From Ralstonia sp. A12 (GTDB taxonomy: Bacteria; Pseudomonadota; Gammaproteobacteria; Burkholderiales; Burkholderiaceae), in the NCBI RefSeq assembly GCF_000801955.1, contig NZ_JSZO01000019.1, forward strand, positions 62,001 to 126,000: 64,000 nt of DNA. Direction: 5' to 3'. The notes beneath the pieces were generated by a model that worked only from the letters and a program-made list of their open reading frames with translations, was not told the origin of the DNA and ran no database searches. The translations under genes were made by a program, and so were the position numbers. Of this stretch, positions 1-8,177 are shown one piece after another. The stretch's first letter is position 1. Every line of letters begins with the position of its first letter.

Positions 1-537
1 GAACGCTTCTTCAACTTCCGTGAAGTGCGCTACTTCGACATCGAAGGCCAGGTCACGGGCGTGAAGAGCAAGGCGATGACGAGCCCGTGCGGCAACATCC
101 GCATCCCCATCAACGAAGAAGGGACGGAGAAGGCCGGTCAGATCCAGGAGTACCTGGACATGTACCACGGTGAAGGCATCCAACACATCGCGCTGGGTTC
201 GACCAACCTGTCCGCCACGGTGGATGCGCTGCGCGGCAACGGCATCAAGCTGCTGGACACCATCGACACGTATTACGAGCTGGTCGACAAGCGTATCCCC
301 GGCCATGGCGAAGACGTGGCGGAACTGAAGAAGCGCAAGATCCTGATCGACGGTGCCCCGGGCGACCTGCTGCTGCAGATCTTCTCGGAAAACCAGCTTG
401 GCCCAATCTTCTTCGAGTTCATCCAGCGCAAGGGCAACCAAGGTTTTGGCGAGGGCAACTTCAAGGCGCTGTTCGAGTCGATTGAGCTCGACCAGATGCG
501 CCGCGGCGTGCTCAAGGCCGACGATCAGCCAGCCTGA
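1..537 (+). CDS. hpd: 4-hydroxyphenylpyruvate dioxygenase, C-terminal part (5' end outside window)
   Basis: The reading frame is open from base 1 and ends with TGA at 535-537, so 178 C-terminal residues are visible. The enzyme converts 4-hydroxyphenylpyruvate to homogentisate in tyrosine catabolism, using Fe(II) in a vicinal-oxygen-chelate fold. The fragment carries the second domain's metal-binding context: GIQHIAL, with the second His ligand, and the FFEFIQR segment with the Glu ligand close to the C-terminus, followed by the family's [15 protein letters not shown] tail. The cytosolic enzyme is normally about 360-380 residues, so roughly half is outside the window. A rho-independent terminator follows directly, so this is the last gene of its transcript. 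Confidence 0.95.
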   Translation, partial: ERFFNFREVRYFDIEGQVTGVKSKAMTSPCGNIRIPINEEGTEKAGQIQEYLDMYHGEGIQHIALGSTNLSATVDALRGNGIKLLDTIDTYYELVDKRIPGHGEDVAELKKRKILIDGAPGDLLLQIFSENQLGPIFFEFIQRKGNQGFGEGNFKALFESIELDQMRRGVLKADDQPA

Positions 538-566
538 CGACCCTCACTTCAGGTTTGCTTCCTCCA

Positions 567-598
567 CACCCCGCTGGTTCGCCACCGGGGTGTTTTTT
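567..598 (+). terminator. Rho-independent terminator of hpd
   Basis: The 6-bp stem CACCCC/GGGGTG (567-572 and 587-592) is followed directly by six T residues. It lies 30 bases after the hpd stop and just touches the end of the convergent nifQ-like gene. Confidence 0.8.
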
Positions 599-1173
599 CA
601 TGCGCGCTGTGCGGCGAGCGCGGGGAAGCAGTGGCCGAAATCTTCGCAGCCGGGGCAACCGGGTGCAGGCCCCGGCAGACGGCCCTGTGCCAGCGCCACC
701 TCTTGAGCGAGGAACGCCTTCCAGCGCAGATTGGCTGTGTTGTGTGCGACGAGTGCGGGGTAGTGGCGCGTGAGCAGGTCGGCCACATCGTCGCGGCTGG
801 AGAGGCCGAGGTCGCGCCACAGATGGTCCGGCCGCAGGCATGCGGCGGCCAGGATGATGGCGAGACACTGTGCGTCGGCGGCATCCGCCGGTGTCACGGG
901 GTGGTCAAACTGCAGCAGCAGCGCAATCAGCGCATCCGCAAACGGCGGAGCGTCGGCCAGTGGTTGCTCTGGCAGCGCATGGTCGACGGTGGCGCTCGGA
1001 AAATGCCGCACCATCAGCGCCGCAAAATCTGCGTGGCCGAGGCCGAGCGCCGTCAGGTCACCCGCCTCAAGCCGCGCCGCAATCAGGCGGGCGAAGAGCC
1101 CCGTATCCGGCGCGTGCGGATCACGCGCCCCGGCAAGCAGTCGGTTCAACGCAGCGAGTTGCGGCATGGGCAT
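598..1173 (-). CDS. nifQ: NifQ-like molybdenum-handling protein
   Basis: A 191-residue protein whose C-terminus matches the NifQ family: a basic NLRWKAFLAQEV helix followed by a Cys cluster (GCPGCEDFGHC). NifQ is an Fe-S protein that donates molybdenum for nitrogenase cofactor synthesis. The canonical cluster is C-x4-C-x2-C-x5-C; here the last three Cys are present with correct spacing, but the residue at the first Cys position is Gly. The neighbour upstream on the same strand, 8 bases away, is a two-domain molbindin, which supports a molybdate role. No nif genes are visible, so a function in general Mo homeostasis is more likely than nitrogen fixation. Family assignment is fairly sure; the exact role is not. 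Confidence 0.75.
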   Translation of the reverse strand: MPMPQLAALNRLLAGARDPHAPDTGLFARLIAARLEAGDLTALGLGHADFAALMVRHFPSATVDHALPEQPLADAPPFADALIALLLQFDHPVTPADAADAQCLAIILAAACLRPDHLWRDLGLSSRDDVADLLTRHYPALVAHNTANLRWKAFLAQEVALAQGRLPGPAPGCPGCEDFGHCFPALAAQRA

Positions 1174-1181
1174 CGATCAGA

Positions 1182-1601
1182 TCAGTCCACCGCCAGAATC
1201 ACGCTCGATGCCTTGATGACAGCTGCTGCCGGCTTGCCGGCCGCCAGACCCAGGCGTGCCACGCTGTCGTTGGTGATGATGGCGGCAATCTCCAGCCCAC
1301 CGGCCGAGATGGTCACGTCCGAATTGACGGCGCCGGCCTTGACGCTCGACACCGTGCCCACGAACACGTTGCGCGCCGACACCTTGGCCGGGTCAGCATC
1401 CACCATCACGATCACCGAAGACGCCTTGATGAGCGCCGAAGCCTTGCCGCCCACAACCAGGCCGAGCGACTTGCTGCTCTCCTGCGTAATCACGGCCACG
1501 ACCGACGCGTTGCCGACCTTGAGGGTCACTTCATCATTGACCGCACCCGAGTGGATGGCGGTGATGTCGCCCGAGAAGTGATTGCGTGCGCTGGTTTTCA
1601 T
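1182..1601 (-). CDS. mop: Molbindin: two tandem Mop (TOBE-type) domains
   Basis: 139 residues made of two similar Mop units of about 67 residues. Each begins with SARN and contains a G-x-V-x-S/A-I-x-x-G-A-V-N-x-x-V-T core (first unit residues 3-68, second 74-138). Di-Mop proteins bind molybdate/tungstate in the cytosol as oligomers and act as an Mo store. The next gene in the same direction is nifQ-like (8-bp gap), so the two are probably one small Mo-handling operon. The ATG is preceded by GGAACC-type purine-rich sequence at suitable distance. High confidence in the fold. Confidence 0.9.
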   Translation of the reverse strand: MKTSARNHFSGDITAIHSGAVNDEVTLKVGNASVVAVITQESSKSLGLVVGGKASALIKASSVIVMVDADPAKVSARNVFVGTVSSVKAGAVNSDVTISAGGLEIAAIITNDSVARLGLAAGKPAAAVIKASSVILAVD

Positions 1602-1713
1602 GGTCGGTTCCTACGTTGCATGGTTCAGTGACATTCCACTGTAGCCAAACCGACGCATTCCGGTATCCCGCCGAGCTGATGATGTGGATCGGTTGTAGAG
1701 GTGGCGTGGGCAA

Positions 1714-1736
1714 CAAAAACGGCGCCCGAAGGCGCC
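1714..1736 (-). terminator. Rho-independent terminator of the EF-hand gene
   Basis: GGCGCC (1721-1726) and GGCGCC (1731-1736) pair around CGAA. On the minus strand the loop is TTCG and the hairpin is followed by TTTTT (1715-1719), just downstream of the EF-hand gene stop. Confidence 0.75.
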
Positions 1737-1777
1737 ATTGGCTGCGTGCGTTGCCCTGAATGCGGGCAAGCGGCGTC

Positions 1778-2365
1778 TTACTGCGTTTGCGTGGTGGCCG
1801 GAGCCGTTGCCGATGCGGCCTTCTGCGCCTTGTGGGCTTCGTGACGGGCCTTCATGTACGCGCGGATCTCGTCTTCGGTGACCTTGCCGTCGTGGTTGGC
1901 GTCGATCTGGTCAAAGTTCTTGGCCAGGCGCGGCATGCCGGCCTGCATTTCGTCGCGGGTCAGGGCGCCGTCGCCGTTCTTGTCAGCGGCCTTGAACTTG
2001 GCGTCGAAGCGCTGCGCCATCTTCTCGTGCATCTCGCCCTTGTGGGCCTTGCGCCAGGCGGCCAGTTCTTCCTTGCTGAGTTGGCCGTCGTGGTTGGTGT
2101 CGATCTGGTCGAAGTTCTTTTCCAGCCAGGCGTGACCCTTGGCCTCGTCGCGTGAGATCTGGCCGTCGCCGTTGGTGTCGAGCGCCTTGAAGCCACCGTG
2201 ATGACCCGGCTTGGCGGCGCGGGCAGTGGTGCTTGGCGCCTGGGCGGCTGCGGGCGCTTGAGCGGCCGGAGCGCTGGCGTCCTGGGCGCGGGCGTTCATG
2301 CCCGACATGGCCAGGAACAGGGCCGAGGTTGCGAGGAAGGCGTGGACAGCACGTTTGTTGGTCAT
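1778..2365 (-). CDS. Secreted EF-hand calcium-binding protein
   Basis: 195 residues from the ATG at 2365, chosen because AAGGAG lies 7 bases upstream (on the minus strand) and a signal peptide follows at once (basic MTNKR start, hydrophobic core, NARAQ cleavage region). An Ala/Pro-rich spacer leads into four EF-hand loops, recognisable by DTNGDGQISRDE, DTNHDGQLSKEE, DKNGDGALTRDE and DANHDGKVTEDE; each has Asp/Asn at loop positions 1, 3 and 5, Gly at 6 and Glu at 12. The protein is probably periplasmic or exported and binds Ca2+. Specific function unknown. Single-gene transcript with its own terminator. Confidence 0.9.
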   Translation of the reverse strand: MTNKRAVHAFLATSALFLAMSGMNARAQDASAPAAQAPAAAQAPSTTARAAKPGHHGGFKALDTNGDGQISRDEAKGHAWLEKNFDQIDTNHDGQLSKEELAAWRKAHKGEMHEKMAQRFDAKFKAADKNGDGALTRDEMQAGMPRLAKNFDQIDANHDGKVTEDEIRAYMKARHEAHKAQKAASATAPATTQTQ

Positions 2366-2514
2366 GGTCAGCTCCTTTTCACATGGACTGTGTAGCGGAT
2401 TAGAACCCGACAATGGCATCACGTTGCCGGGTTTTACACGCTGTTACCCCGATGACACGCGCTGTAATATGCGCGCCCGGTCACGCCGGGCGCTGTTTTG
2501 GCGGGGCTGCAGGT

Positions 2515-3201
2515 TTACTGGTCAGCGCCGGGTTGGGGGGTATCGCCCTTGCGTGCTGCAGCGGCGGCGCGATGGCGCGGGCCCGTGATGCCGCCCGGGT
2601 TGGGAGCCTCATCGCCCGTGTTCATCTGTGCTGGGGCGATGGGCAGCATGGCGCCCGGCATGGTGGTATTGGCCGGGTTGTTGGGCACGGCCGGTGCCGG
2701 CGGTGCGGCAGGCGTTGCCAGCGGTGCTGCGGCGCCCGACGGCGGCAGCGGCAGCCCCGACGGTGCATTGCGGTTGACCGGAGAGACCCCGGCCACCACG
2801 GCGCTGGCCGGCAGCGGAATTTCCTGGCGTGCGCCGTTGCGCTCGATCACCACGGAGCGCGCCTTGATTTCCACCAGTTTCAGGTTGGAGGACAACGACT
2901 TGCCGGCACGCACGGCCTGCGGCGGGCCGCCATCGACCGAGACGATGGCCGCGCCAGTGCCGTCAGCCAGATCGGCCACCACGCCGGCCACCTGCACGTC
3001 GCGCGGGCCGGTCTGCGGGCCGCCGCCGAAGAGCGTGACCGAGGCGCCGGTCTCCAGCGCATCGGTCTGCGCCACGCGGGCCTCGCGCGGTACGGAGAGC
3101 GCGCGCAGCGACGACAGTGTCAGAACCCAGTGCGTCAACAGCGCACACAGGGCAGCAAACAGTACAAGACTGAGCAGGCGGGACGACTGTTGAGCGTTCA
3201 T
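2515..3201 (-). CDS. gspC: Type II secretion system protein GspC
   Basis: 228 residues from ATG at 3201. An N-terminal cytosolic stretch and one membrane helix (LLSLVLFAALCALLTHWVL, about residues 8-26) precede the periplasmic homology region (about 50-145, with VAGVVADLADGTGAAIVSVDG and a PVxAGKSL-like segment). A long Pro/Ala-rich tail ends the protein, and no PDZ domain is seen. GspC links the inner-membrane platform (GspL/M) to the secretin GspD. It is transcribed away from the other gsp genes, with 175 bases between its start and gspG, so the two promoters share this gap. The RBS is weak. The assignment rests on both sequence and position. Confidence 0.88.
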   Translation of the reverse strand: MNAQQSSRLLSLVLFAALCALLTHWVLTLSSLRALSVPREARVAQTDALETGASVTLFGGGPQTGPRDVQVAGVVADLADGTGAAIVSVDGGPPQAVRAGKSLSSNLKLVEIKARSVVIERNGARQEIPLPASAVVAGVSPVNRNAPSGLPLPPSGAAAPLATPAAPPAPAVPNNPANTTMPGAMLPIAPAQMNTGDEAPNPGGITGPRHRAAAAARKGDTPQPGADQ

Positions 3202-3376
3202 GAACCGTGGTGATGCACCGTGAGAATTTGCTGATTCTATCCGCCCTTCATGCCGGTTCGATGAACAGCTTGGAGGGCCCGTTCTAAACGTAGGCGCGGC
3301 ACGACCCCGCCGCACAATCTATGGTCATATCTCACGGATATACTGTGTTCCCACTCTTATTGCCAACTCTCTCGCC

Positions 3377-3847
3377 ATGATGCAAGGCCAACTCCGCTCC
3401 TCTTTCCGCCAACGCGCACTTGCCCGTCAGGCGGCGCGTGGCTTCACCCTGATCGAAATCATGGTGGTGGTGGTGATCCTCGGCATTCTTGCCGCGCTGG
3501 TGGTCCCGAAGATCATGAGCCGCCCGGACGAGGCGCGCATCATTGCCGCCAAGCAGGACATCGCTTCCATCTCGCAGGCGCTCAAGCTCTATCGCCTGGA
3601 CAACGGCCGCTACCCGACCACCGAGCAGGGGATTGGTGCGCTGGTCGCCAAGCCGACCACCGAGCCCATCCCCAACAACTGGAAGTCTGGCGGTTATCTG
3701 GAGCGTCTGCCGAAAGACCCGTGGGGCCACCCGTATCAGTACCTGAACCCAGGCGTGCGCGGTGAAGTGGATATCTTCAGCTTTGGCGCCGACGGCCAAC
3801 CGGGCGGCACGGGCAACGACGCCGACATCGGCAACTGGGACAACTGA
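3377..3847 (+). CDS. gspG: Type II secretion major pseudopilin GspG
   Basis: 156 residues. The type IV prepilin cleavage site [19 protein letters not shown] is at about residues 21-39, with the conserved Glu at +5 of the mature protein. The GspG-specific region follows ([20 protein letters not shown], then a Gly/Asp-rich C-terminus [16 protein letters not shown] that forms the calcium site of the family). It forms the pseudopilus that pushes substrates through GspD. The first gene of the plus-strand gsp run, it is followed by gspH after 30 bases. Confidence 0.97.
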   Translation: MMQGQLRSSFRQRALARQAARGFTLIEIMVVVVILGILAALVVPKIMSRPDEARIIAAKQDIASISQALKLYRLDNGRYPTTEQGIGALVAKPTTEPIPNNWKSGGYLERLPKDPWGHPYQYLNPGVRGEVDIFSFGADGQPGGTGNDADIGNWDN

Positions 3848-3877
3848 TCCCCCAGCCTAAGCATCGCGCCCATCATC

Positions 3878-4378
3878 ATGACCGGCCACCCGCTGCCTTA
3901 CCGGCAGGCCCCGCGGCACGCTCGCGGCTTTACGCTGCTGGAGCTGCTGGTGGTGGTGGTCATCATCGGCATCGTGCTGGGCGTGGTAGCTGTGAACGCT
4001 ACGCCCAACCCGCGCTCGCAACTGAACGACGATGCGCAGAAGATGGCCCGCCTGATCGAACTTGGCCAGGAAGAGGCGCAACTGACCTCGCGCCCCGTAG
4101 CGTGGGAAGGCGATGCGCAAGGCTGGCGCTTCTATGAATCGACGCCCAACGGCTGGCGCCTGCTCACGCGCGATGTGCTGGCGCCGGGCCACTGGCGGCA
4201 AGGCATGGACAGCGTACAGATCGTCGCCGGTGCCACCACGGTGGCCGGCGCACCGCAGCGGCTGGTGTTCGGCCGCGAGGCGATCGGCCTGCCGTGGCGC
4301 GTAGCACTAACCTCCCAGGGCGCACGTGTGGATATCGTCTCCGACGGCGGCCCGCGCGTACTGACCGAAACACCATGA
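3878..4378 (+). CDS. gspH: Type II secretion minor pseudopilin GspH
   Basis: 166 residues with the prepilin motif RGFTLLELLVVVVIIGIV near residue 14 and the mature +5 Glu. The rest is the small beta-rich minor pseudopilin body. GspH is part of the pseudopilus and sits near the tip complex formed by GspI, J and K. The stop TGA overlaps the gspI start (ATGA at 4375-4378), implying translational coupling. The identity is supported by its place between gspG and gspI. Confidence 0.93.
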   Translation: MTGHPLPYRQAPRHARGFTLLELLVVVVIIGIVLGVVAVNATPNPRSQLNDDAQKMARLIELGQEEAQLTSRPVAWEGDAQGWRFYESTPNGWRLLTRDVLAPGHWRQGMDSVQIVAGATTVAGAPQRLVFGREAIGLPWRVALTSQGARVDIVSDGGPRVLTETP

Positions 4379-4791
4379 CGCCCGCAGTGAAACCCTCGCG
4401 CCGCATCGGCCGCGCCCGCACGCGCGGCTTCACCCTGCTGGAAGTGCTGGTGGCGCTGACCATTGTGGCCGTGGCGCTCACCGCCACCATGCGCGCCATG
4501 GGCAGCATGACGTCGGCCAGCGAATCCTTGCAGACGCGCATGATCGCCACCTGGAGCGCCGAGAACGATCTCGCCAACCTCCGTCTGGCACGCGCCTTCC
4601 CCGACCCGGGCTCGCGCGGTTTCTCTTGCCCGCAGGGCGATACCGAACTGTGGTGCGAAGAGACCGTCGCCACCACGCCCAACCCGGTGTTCCGCCGCGT
4701 GGAAGTGTCGGTGTATGCCGACGCCGCCAAGTCCGTGCGTCTGGCCTGGCTCGTCACCCTGCTGCCCAACGATGCGCGCAATGTCTTCTGA
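4375..4791 (+). CDS. gspI: Type II secretion minor pseudopilin GspI
   Basis: 138 residues from the ATG that overlaps the gspH stop. Prepilin peptide RGFTLLEVLVALTIVAVAL at about residues 15-33, then MRAMGSM and the GspI-type NDLANLRLA segment. GspI nucleates the tip complex with GspJ and GspK. An upstream in-frame ATG at 4294 would lie inside gspH, so the overlapping start was preferred. The 3' end overlaps gspJ. Confidence 0.94.
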   Translation: MTPAVKPSRRIGRARTRGFTLLEVLVALTIVAVALTATMRAMGSMTSASESLQTRMIATWSAENDLANLRLARAFPDPGSRGFSCPQGDTELWCEETVATTPNPVFRRVEVSVYADAAKSVRLAWLVTLLPNDARNVF

Positions 4792-5512
4792 TCGTCGGAC
4801 GCGCCTCGGCGCACGCGGCTTCACCCTGCTCGAGCTGCTGGTGGCGATCACGCTGCTGGCCATCCTGGCCGTGCTGGCCTGGCGCGGGCTGGACAGCATG
4901 ACGCGCACGCACGAGGCACTGGCCCAGCGCGATGAGCGCATCGAAGCCCTCAAGACCGCCTACGCCCAGTTCGACGCCGACTGCACGCAACTGGCCGATC
5001 CGAACACGCTGTCGCGCTCGCCGATCGAGGTGGACGCCAACCGTGTGCTGCTGGTGCGCGACCGCCGCGACGATGGCCAGCCGCCCGCGTGGCAGGTGGT
5101 GCTCTATCGCATCGTCGACAGCCGGCTAGAACGCCTGCAAAGCCAACCCATCACCAACCGCAGCGACCTGCGCAGCGCGCTCGACAACCTGCGCCAGGGC
5201 GGTGGCAACGCAGCGCGCTACCAGCTCGCCACCAATATCGACAGCATCAGTGCCCGCGCCTGGATCGAACCCGGCGGCTGGCTCGACAGTACCGGCGCAC
5301 TATCGGCGGCGCTGTTTCCGGGCGGCAGCAATACAACCACGCTGACGGGCTTGCCGTCGGCATCCACGCCCAGCGCATCGGCACCGTCCGCCAACAACGG
5401 CGTGGTGGTGCCGGCGGCCTCGGTGCGTGCGGTGGAGCTGGCGCTGCTCGTGCGCATGACACCGCAGGGCGCGCCGCAGCGCTTCACGCGCATCTGTATG
5501 ACGGGGCTCTGA
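4781..5512 (+). CDS. gspJ: Type II secretion minor pseudopilin GspJ
   Basis: 243 residues from ATG 4781 (an alternative ATG lies at 4772). It carries the prepilin cleavage motif ARGFTLLELLVAITLLAILA and the GspJ hallmark LAWRGLDSM immediately after the hydrophobic helix. A Ser/Pro/Ala-rich insertion near residues 185-205 precedes a conserved C-terminal strand ending in FTRICMTGL. GspJ is the largest globular minor pseudopilin of the tip trimer. It overlaps the gspI end by 11 bases and gspK starts two bases after its stop, so the genes are read as one unit. Confidence 0.94.
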   Translation: MSSDRRTRLGARGFTLLELLVAITLLAILAVLAWRGLDSMTRTHEALAQRDERIEALKTAYAQFDADCTQLADPNTLSRSPIEVDANRVLLVRDRRDDGQPPAWQVVLYRIVDSRLERLQSQPITNRSDLRSALDNLRQGGGNAARYQLATNIDSISARAWIEPGGWLDSTGALSAALFPGGSNTTTLTGLPSASTPSASAPSANNGVVVPAASVRAVELALLVRMTPQGAPQRFTRICMTGL

Positions 5513-5513
5513 C

Positions 5514-6578
5514 ATGGCGCGATGCTCGTCCAAGCCCCTGCACCGTGGTGCGCGCCAGCGCGGCGCGGCCATTGTCACCGCGCTGCTGGTGGTCACGCTG
5601 GCCGTGGTGATCGTCTCGGGCATGCTGTGGCGCCAGCAGGTGGAGATTCGCGCGGTGGAAAACCAGCGCCTGAAGGCCCAGGCCACGTGGATCGCGCGGG
5701 CAGGCATCGACTGGGCCCGCCTGATCCTGCGTGACGACCTGCGCCGTACCGGCGCCGTCGACCACCTGGGCGAGATCTGGGCCGTGCCCATTCAGGAGAC
5801 CAAGCTGTCGGACTTCCTCGGCAGCTCGCTGCGCACGGATACGGCAGGTGAAGAGTCGTACCTCTCGGGCCGCATCTTCGATGCCCAGGCGCGCTTCAAC
5901 CTGATGAACCTGCTGAAGATGCAGACGCTGGGCACGCGCACCATCGTGACCGGCCGCGACAAGGACGGCATCAAAGCTTACGGCCAGCTGTTGCAATCGC
6001 TGAGCCTCGACCCAGGCCTGGCCGATCTCACGGCGACGACCCTGGCGCAGACGCTGGGCGGCATCCAGTCGGTCGAGGGCAGTACCGGCGGCCAGCAAGG
6101 CGGCGACGACAGCGGCACCAGCGGCGGCAACGGCCCGCGCCCGCTCGACGACGTCGATAGCCTGCTGTCCATCCCCGGCTACACGGCGGACGCCGTGCGC
6201 AAGCTGCGCCCCTACGTGATCGTGCTGCCCACGCGCACGCAGATCAATGCCAACACGGCCAGCGCCGAAGTGCTGGCCGCCGTCATCCCCGGCCTGAGCC
6301 TGGACCGCGCGCGGGCGCTGGTGCAGGCGCGCGACCGCGCCTACTTCCGCAACATCGGCGACGTCACCAACCAGTTGCGCGGCCTCGCGCCCGGCGTGGA
6401 CACCTCAGCCGCGGCCAACCTGCTCGACGTGCAGACGCACTATTTCCTGGTCTACGGCATGGCCCGCCACGAGCGCGCACAGCTGGGCCAAGTGGCGCTT
6501 GTTTCACGTGGCGATCCGGTCAACAATAACGCGACACGTATTGTCTGGGTTCGCCGCATCGACGGAATTCCGTCATGA
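5514..6578 (+). CDS. gspK: Type II secretion minor pseudopilin GspK
   Basis: 354 residues. The N-terminus has a prepilin-like site (QRGAAIVTALLVVTLAVVIV) without the usual +5 Glu, as is normal for GspK. The body contains the SAM-like repeats of the family (DDVDSLLSIPGYTADAV and INANTASAEVLAAVIPGLS). It caps the pseudopilus tip. A Gly/Asp/Ser-rich low-complexity stretch (about 185-205) separates the domains. The stop TGA overlaps an ATG at 6575 that opens a small ORF. Confidence 0.95.
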   Translation: MARCSSKPLHRGARQRGAAIVTALLVVTLAVVIVSGMLWRQQVEIRAVENQRLKAQATWIARAGIDWARLILRDDLRRTGAVDHLGEIWAVPIQETKLSDFLGSSLRTDTAGEESYLSGRIFDAQARFNLMNLLKMQTLGTRTIVTGRDKDGIKAYGQLLQSLSLDPGLADLTATTLAQTLGGIQSVEGSTGGQQGGDDSGTSGGNGPRPLDDVDSLLSIPGYTADAVRKLRPYVIVLPTRTQINANTASAEVLAAVIPGLSLDRARALVQARDRAYFRNIGDVTNQLRGLAPGVDTSAAANLLDVQTHYFLVYGMARHERAQLGQVALVSRGDPVNNNATRIVWVRRIDGIPS

Positions 6579-6733
6579 CGGCGCTGCAACACCCCACTAA
6601 CTGCGGACATTCCGTAAGTAGACAGACCCTAGCCTTCGCCGTATTGTCATCCGCATCGTTCAGCATCGCGGGTCTTGCGCAATCCGGCGGTTTTCCCGGC
6701 GATTCCGGTAGCTCGCATCAACACTCTCAATAG
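6575..6733 (+). CDS. Possible coupled small protein between gspK and gspL (52 aa)
   Basis: An ORF of 52 codons starts in ATGA overlap with the gspK stop and ends with TAG at 6731-6733, inside the Shine-Dalgarno region of gspL. It encodes a polar N-terminus, then a moderately hydrophobic segment (LAFAVLSSASFSIAGLAQS) resembling a weak signal peptide or membrane segment, then a short Gly/Ser/His tail. It occupies almost exactly the gap between gspK and gspL. I do not recognise it. It may be a real small component, or a leader that carries ribosomes to the TTG start of gspL. Confidence 0.3.
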   Translation: MTALQHPTNCGHSVSRQTLAFAVLSSASFSIAGLAQSGGFPGDSGSSHQHSQ

Positions 6734-6742
6734 AGGAGCGGT

Positions 6743-8167
6743 TTGACGACCTCCCTGTACGTGCGCCTGCCGCACCGGCCCATTCAATCGCCCGAACGCT
6801 GGCAAGCGGGTGCGCTCGCGTCCGTGCCGTTTGCGCTGGTGCGCGAGGAAGGCGCACAGGGTGCGCAGCGCATCCTGCGTGAAGGCACCTCGCGCACGGA
6901 CGAGCTGCCTGCGGCCGACCGCCTGATCCTGCTGCTGCCGGCCGCCGATGTCTTGCTGGTGCCTGCCAGCGTGCCGCCGCTGGCCCTGCCCAAACTGCGC
7001 CTGGCCCTGCCCAACCTGGTGGAAGACCGCCTGGTGCAAGACGCGCAGCAATGCCACATCGCCCTGGGCCCGCGCCTGAGCGCCGCCCCTGTGCGTGGCT
7101 GGCGTGCCCCGCGTGAGCCGCAGTCGCGCACGCTGATGATTACGGACCGCGCGTGGGTCCGCTTCATCCTCGACAACTTCGGCGCGCACAAGCACCGCAC
7201 GTGTCACCTGCTGCCCGCACAGCTTTGCCTGCCGTTTGAAACACCTGCGGCTGCTGCGCCGTCGGCAGACGCCGCCAACGATGCCGAGCGCGCCGAGCCG
7301 TCGCTCGAAACGCCCGCGCCGGCTGAACCAGCGGCTGCGGAAGCTGCCACGACGATCATCGCCCCGGCCACCATCGCGCTCGATGCCGCGCCGCCGTCCG
7401 ATCCGGACGCGCCCGCTGCCGTCGACATCACCGTACGTACTGGCGCCGCCGAGGGCTACGGCCTGCGGTTGCTGCCGGCCAACGTCGCCAACTGGCTGGC
7501 CATTGCGCCCACCCCGGCCAGGCTGATGGTGTCGCCCGCCCTGCGCGAGCTGGCGCCCGGCCTGTCTGCGGACCCGGCCGCCGCTACCCTCGATTGGGCG
7601 GCATGGGCGGCTGGCGCGCGCAACGCGCTCGCCTCGGGCGAAGCCGACCTCTGCCAGTTCGATTTCGCCAACGGCGGCATGGCCGGCGTGGACTGGTCCA
7701 TGTGGCGCCTGCCGATCGCGCTGGCCGTGCTGCTGGTGGTGGTGCAGCTCGTTGGCATGAACGCACGCTGGCTCACGCTGCGCGCCGAACAGAAGCGTCT
7801 CGATACCGCCATGCGTACGCAACTGCAGACGGCCTTCCCGAATACGCCGGTGATCCTCGACCCGCCCGCGCAGATGCGCCGTCAGGTCGAGCAACTGCGC
7901 CTGGCCGCCGGCAAATCCGCGCCGGAAGACTTCCTGCCGCTGGCCGATCGCTTTGCCCAGGCAGCCACGAGCCTCGCGCCCGATGCGCTGCTTGCGCTGG
8001 ACTATCACGGCCGCGCGCTGACAGTCACGCTCAAGGACGGCACCGACACCAACGCGCTGCGCACCGCTGCCCGCAACATCGGCCTGAACATGGATACCGC
8101 CGAGGCCCCGCGCGGCGCCGAGGCCACCGTACCGGGCTCGCGCTGGACGGTCTCCATCGCCCAATAA
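6743..8167 (+). CDS. gspL: Type II secretion inner-membrane platform protein GspL
   Basis: 474 residues from a TTG start with AGAGGAG placed 4-5 bases upstream (6732-6738). The cytoplasmic actin-like domain (about 1-320) contacts the ATPase GspE; it contains an Ala/Pro-rich insertion around residues 165-225. One membrane helix follows (LPIALAVLLVVVQLVGM, about 322-340), then a periplasmic ferredoxin-like domain. GspL joins GspE to GspM and GspC. No ATG is nearby, so the TTG start seems genuine; it may reduce translation relative to neighbours. Next gene gspM begins 10 bases after the stop. Confidence 0.9.
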   Translation: MTTSLYVRLPHRPIQSPERWQAGALASVPFALVREEGAQGAQRILREGTSRTDELPAADRLILLLPAADVLLVPASVPPLALPKLRLALPNLVEDRLVQDAQQCHIALGPRLSAAPVRGWRAPREPQSRTLMITDRAWVRFILDNFGAHKHRTCHLLPAQLCLPFETPAAAAPSADAANDAERAEPSLETPAPAEPAAAEAATTIIAPATIALDAAPPSDPDAPAAVDITVRTGAAEGYGLRLLPANVANWLAIAPTPARLMVSPALRELAPGLSADPAAATLDWAAWAAGARNALASGEADLCQFDFANGGMAGVDWSMWRLPIALAVLLVVVQLVGMNARWLTLRAEQKRLDTAMRTQLQTAFPNTPVILDPPAQMRRQVEQLRLAAGKSAPEDFLPLADRFAQAATSLAPDALLALDYHGRALTVTLKDGTDTNALRTAARNIGLNMDTAEAPRGAEATVPGSRWTVSIAQ

Positions 8168-8177
8168 CGATTCCTCC

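Noticed and set aside
631-1631. Long plus-strand frames over nifQ and mop (253-316 codons)
   Set aside because: They are antisense shadows of GC-rich genes; the peptides are Arg/His/Gln-rich with no family likeness, and the minus-strand genes are clear.
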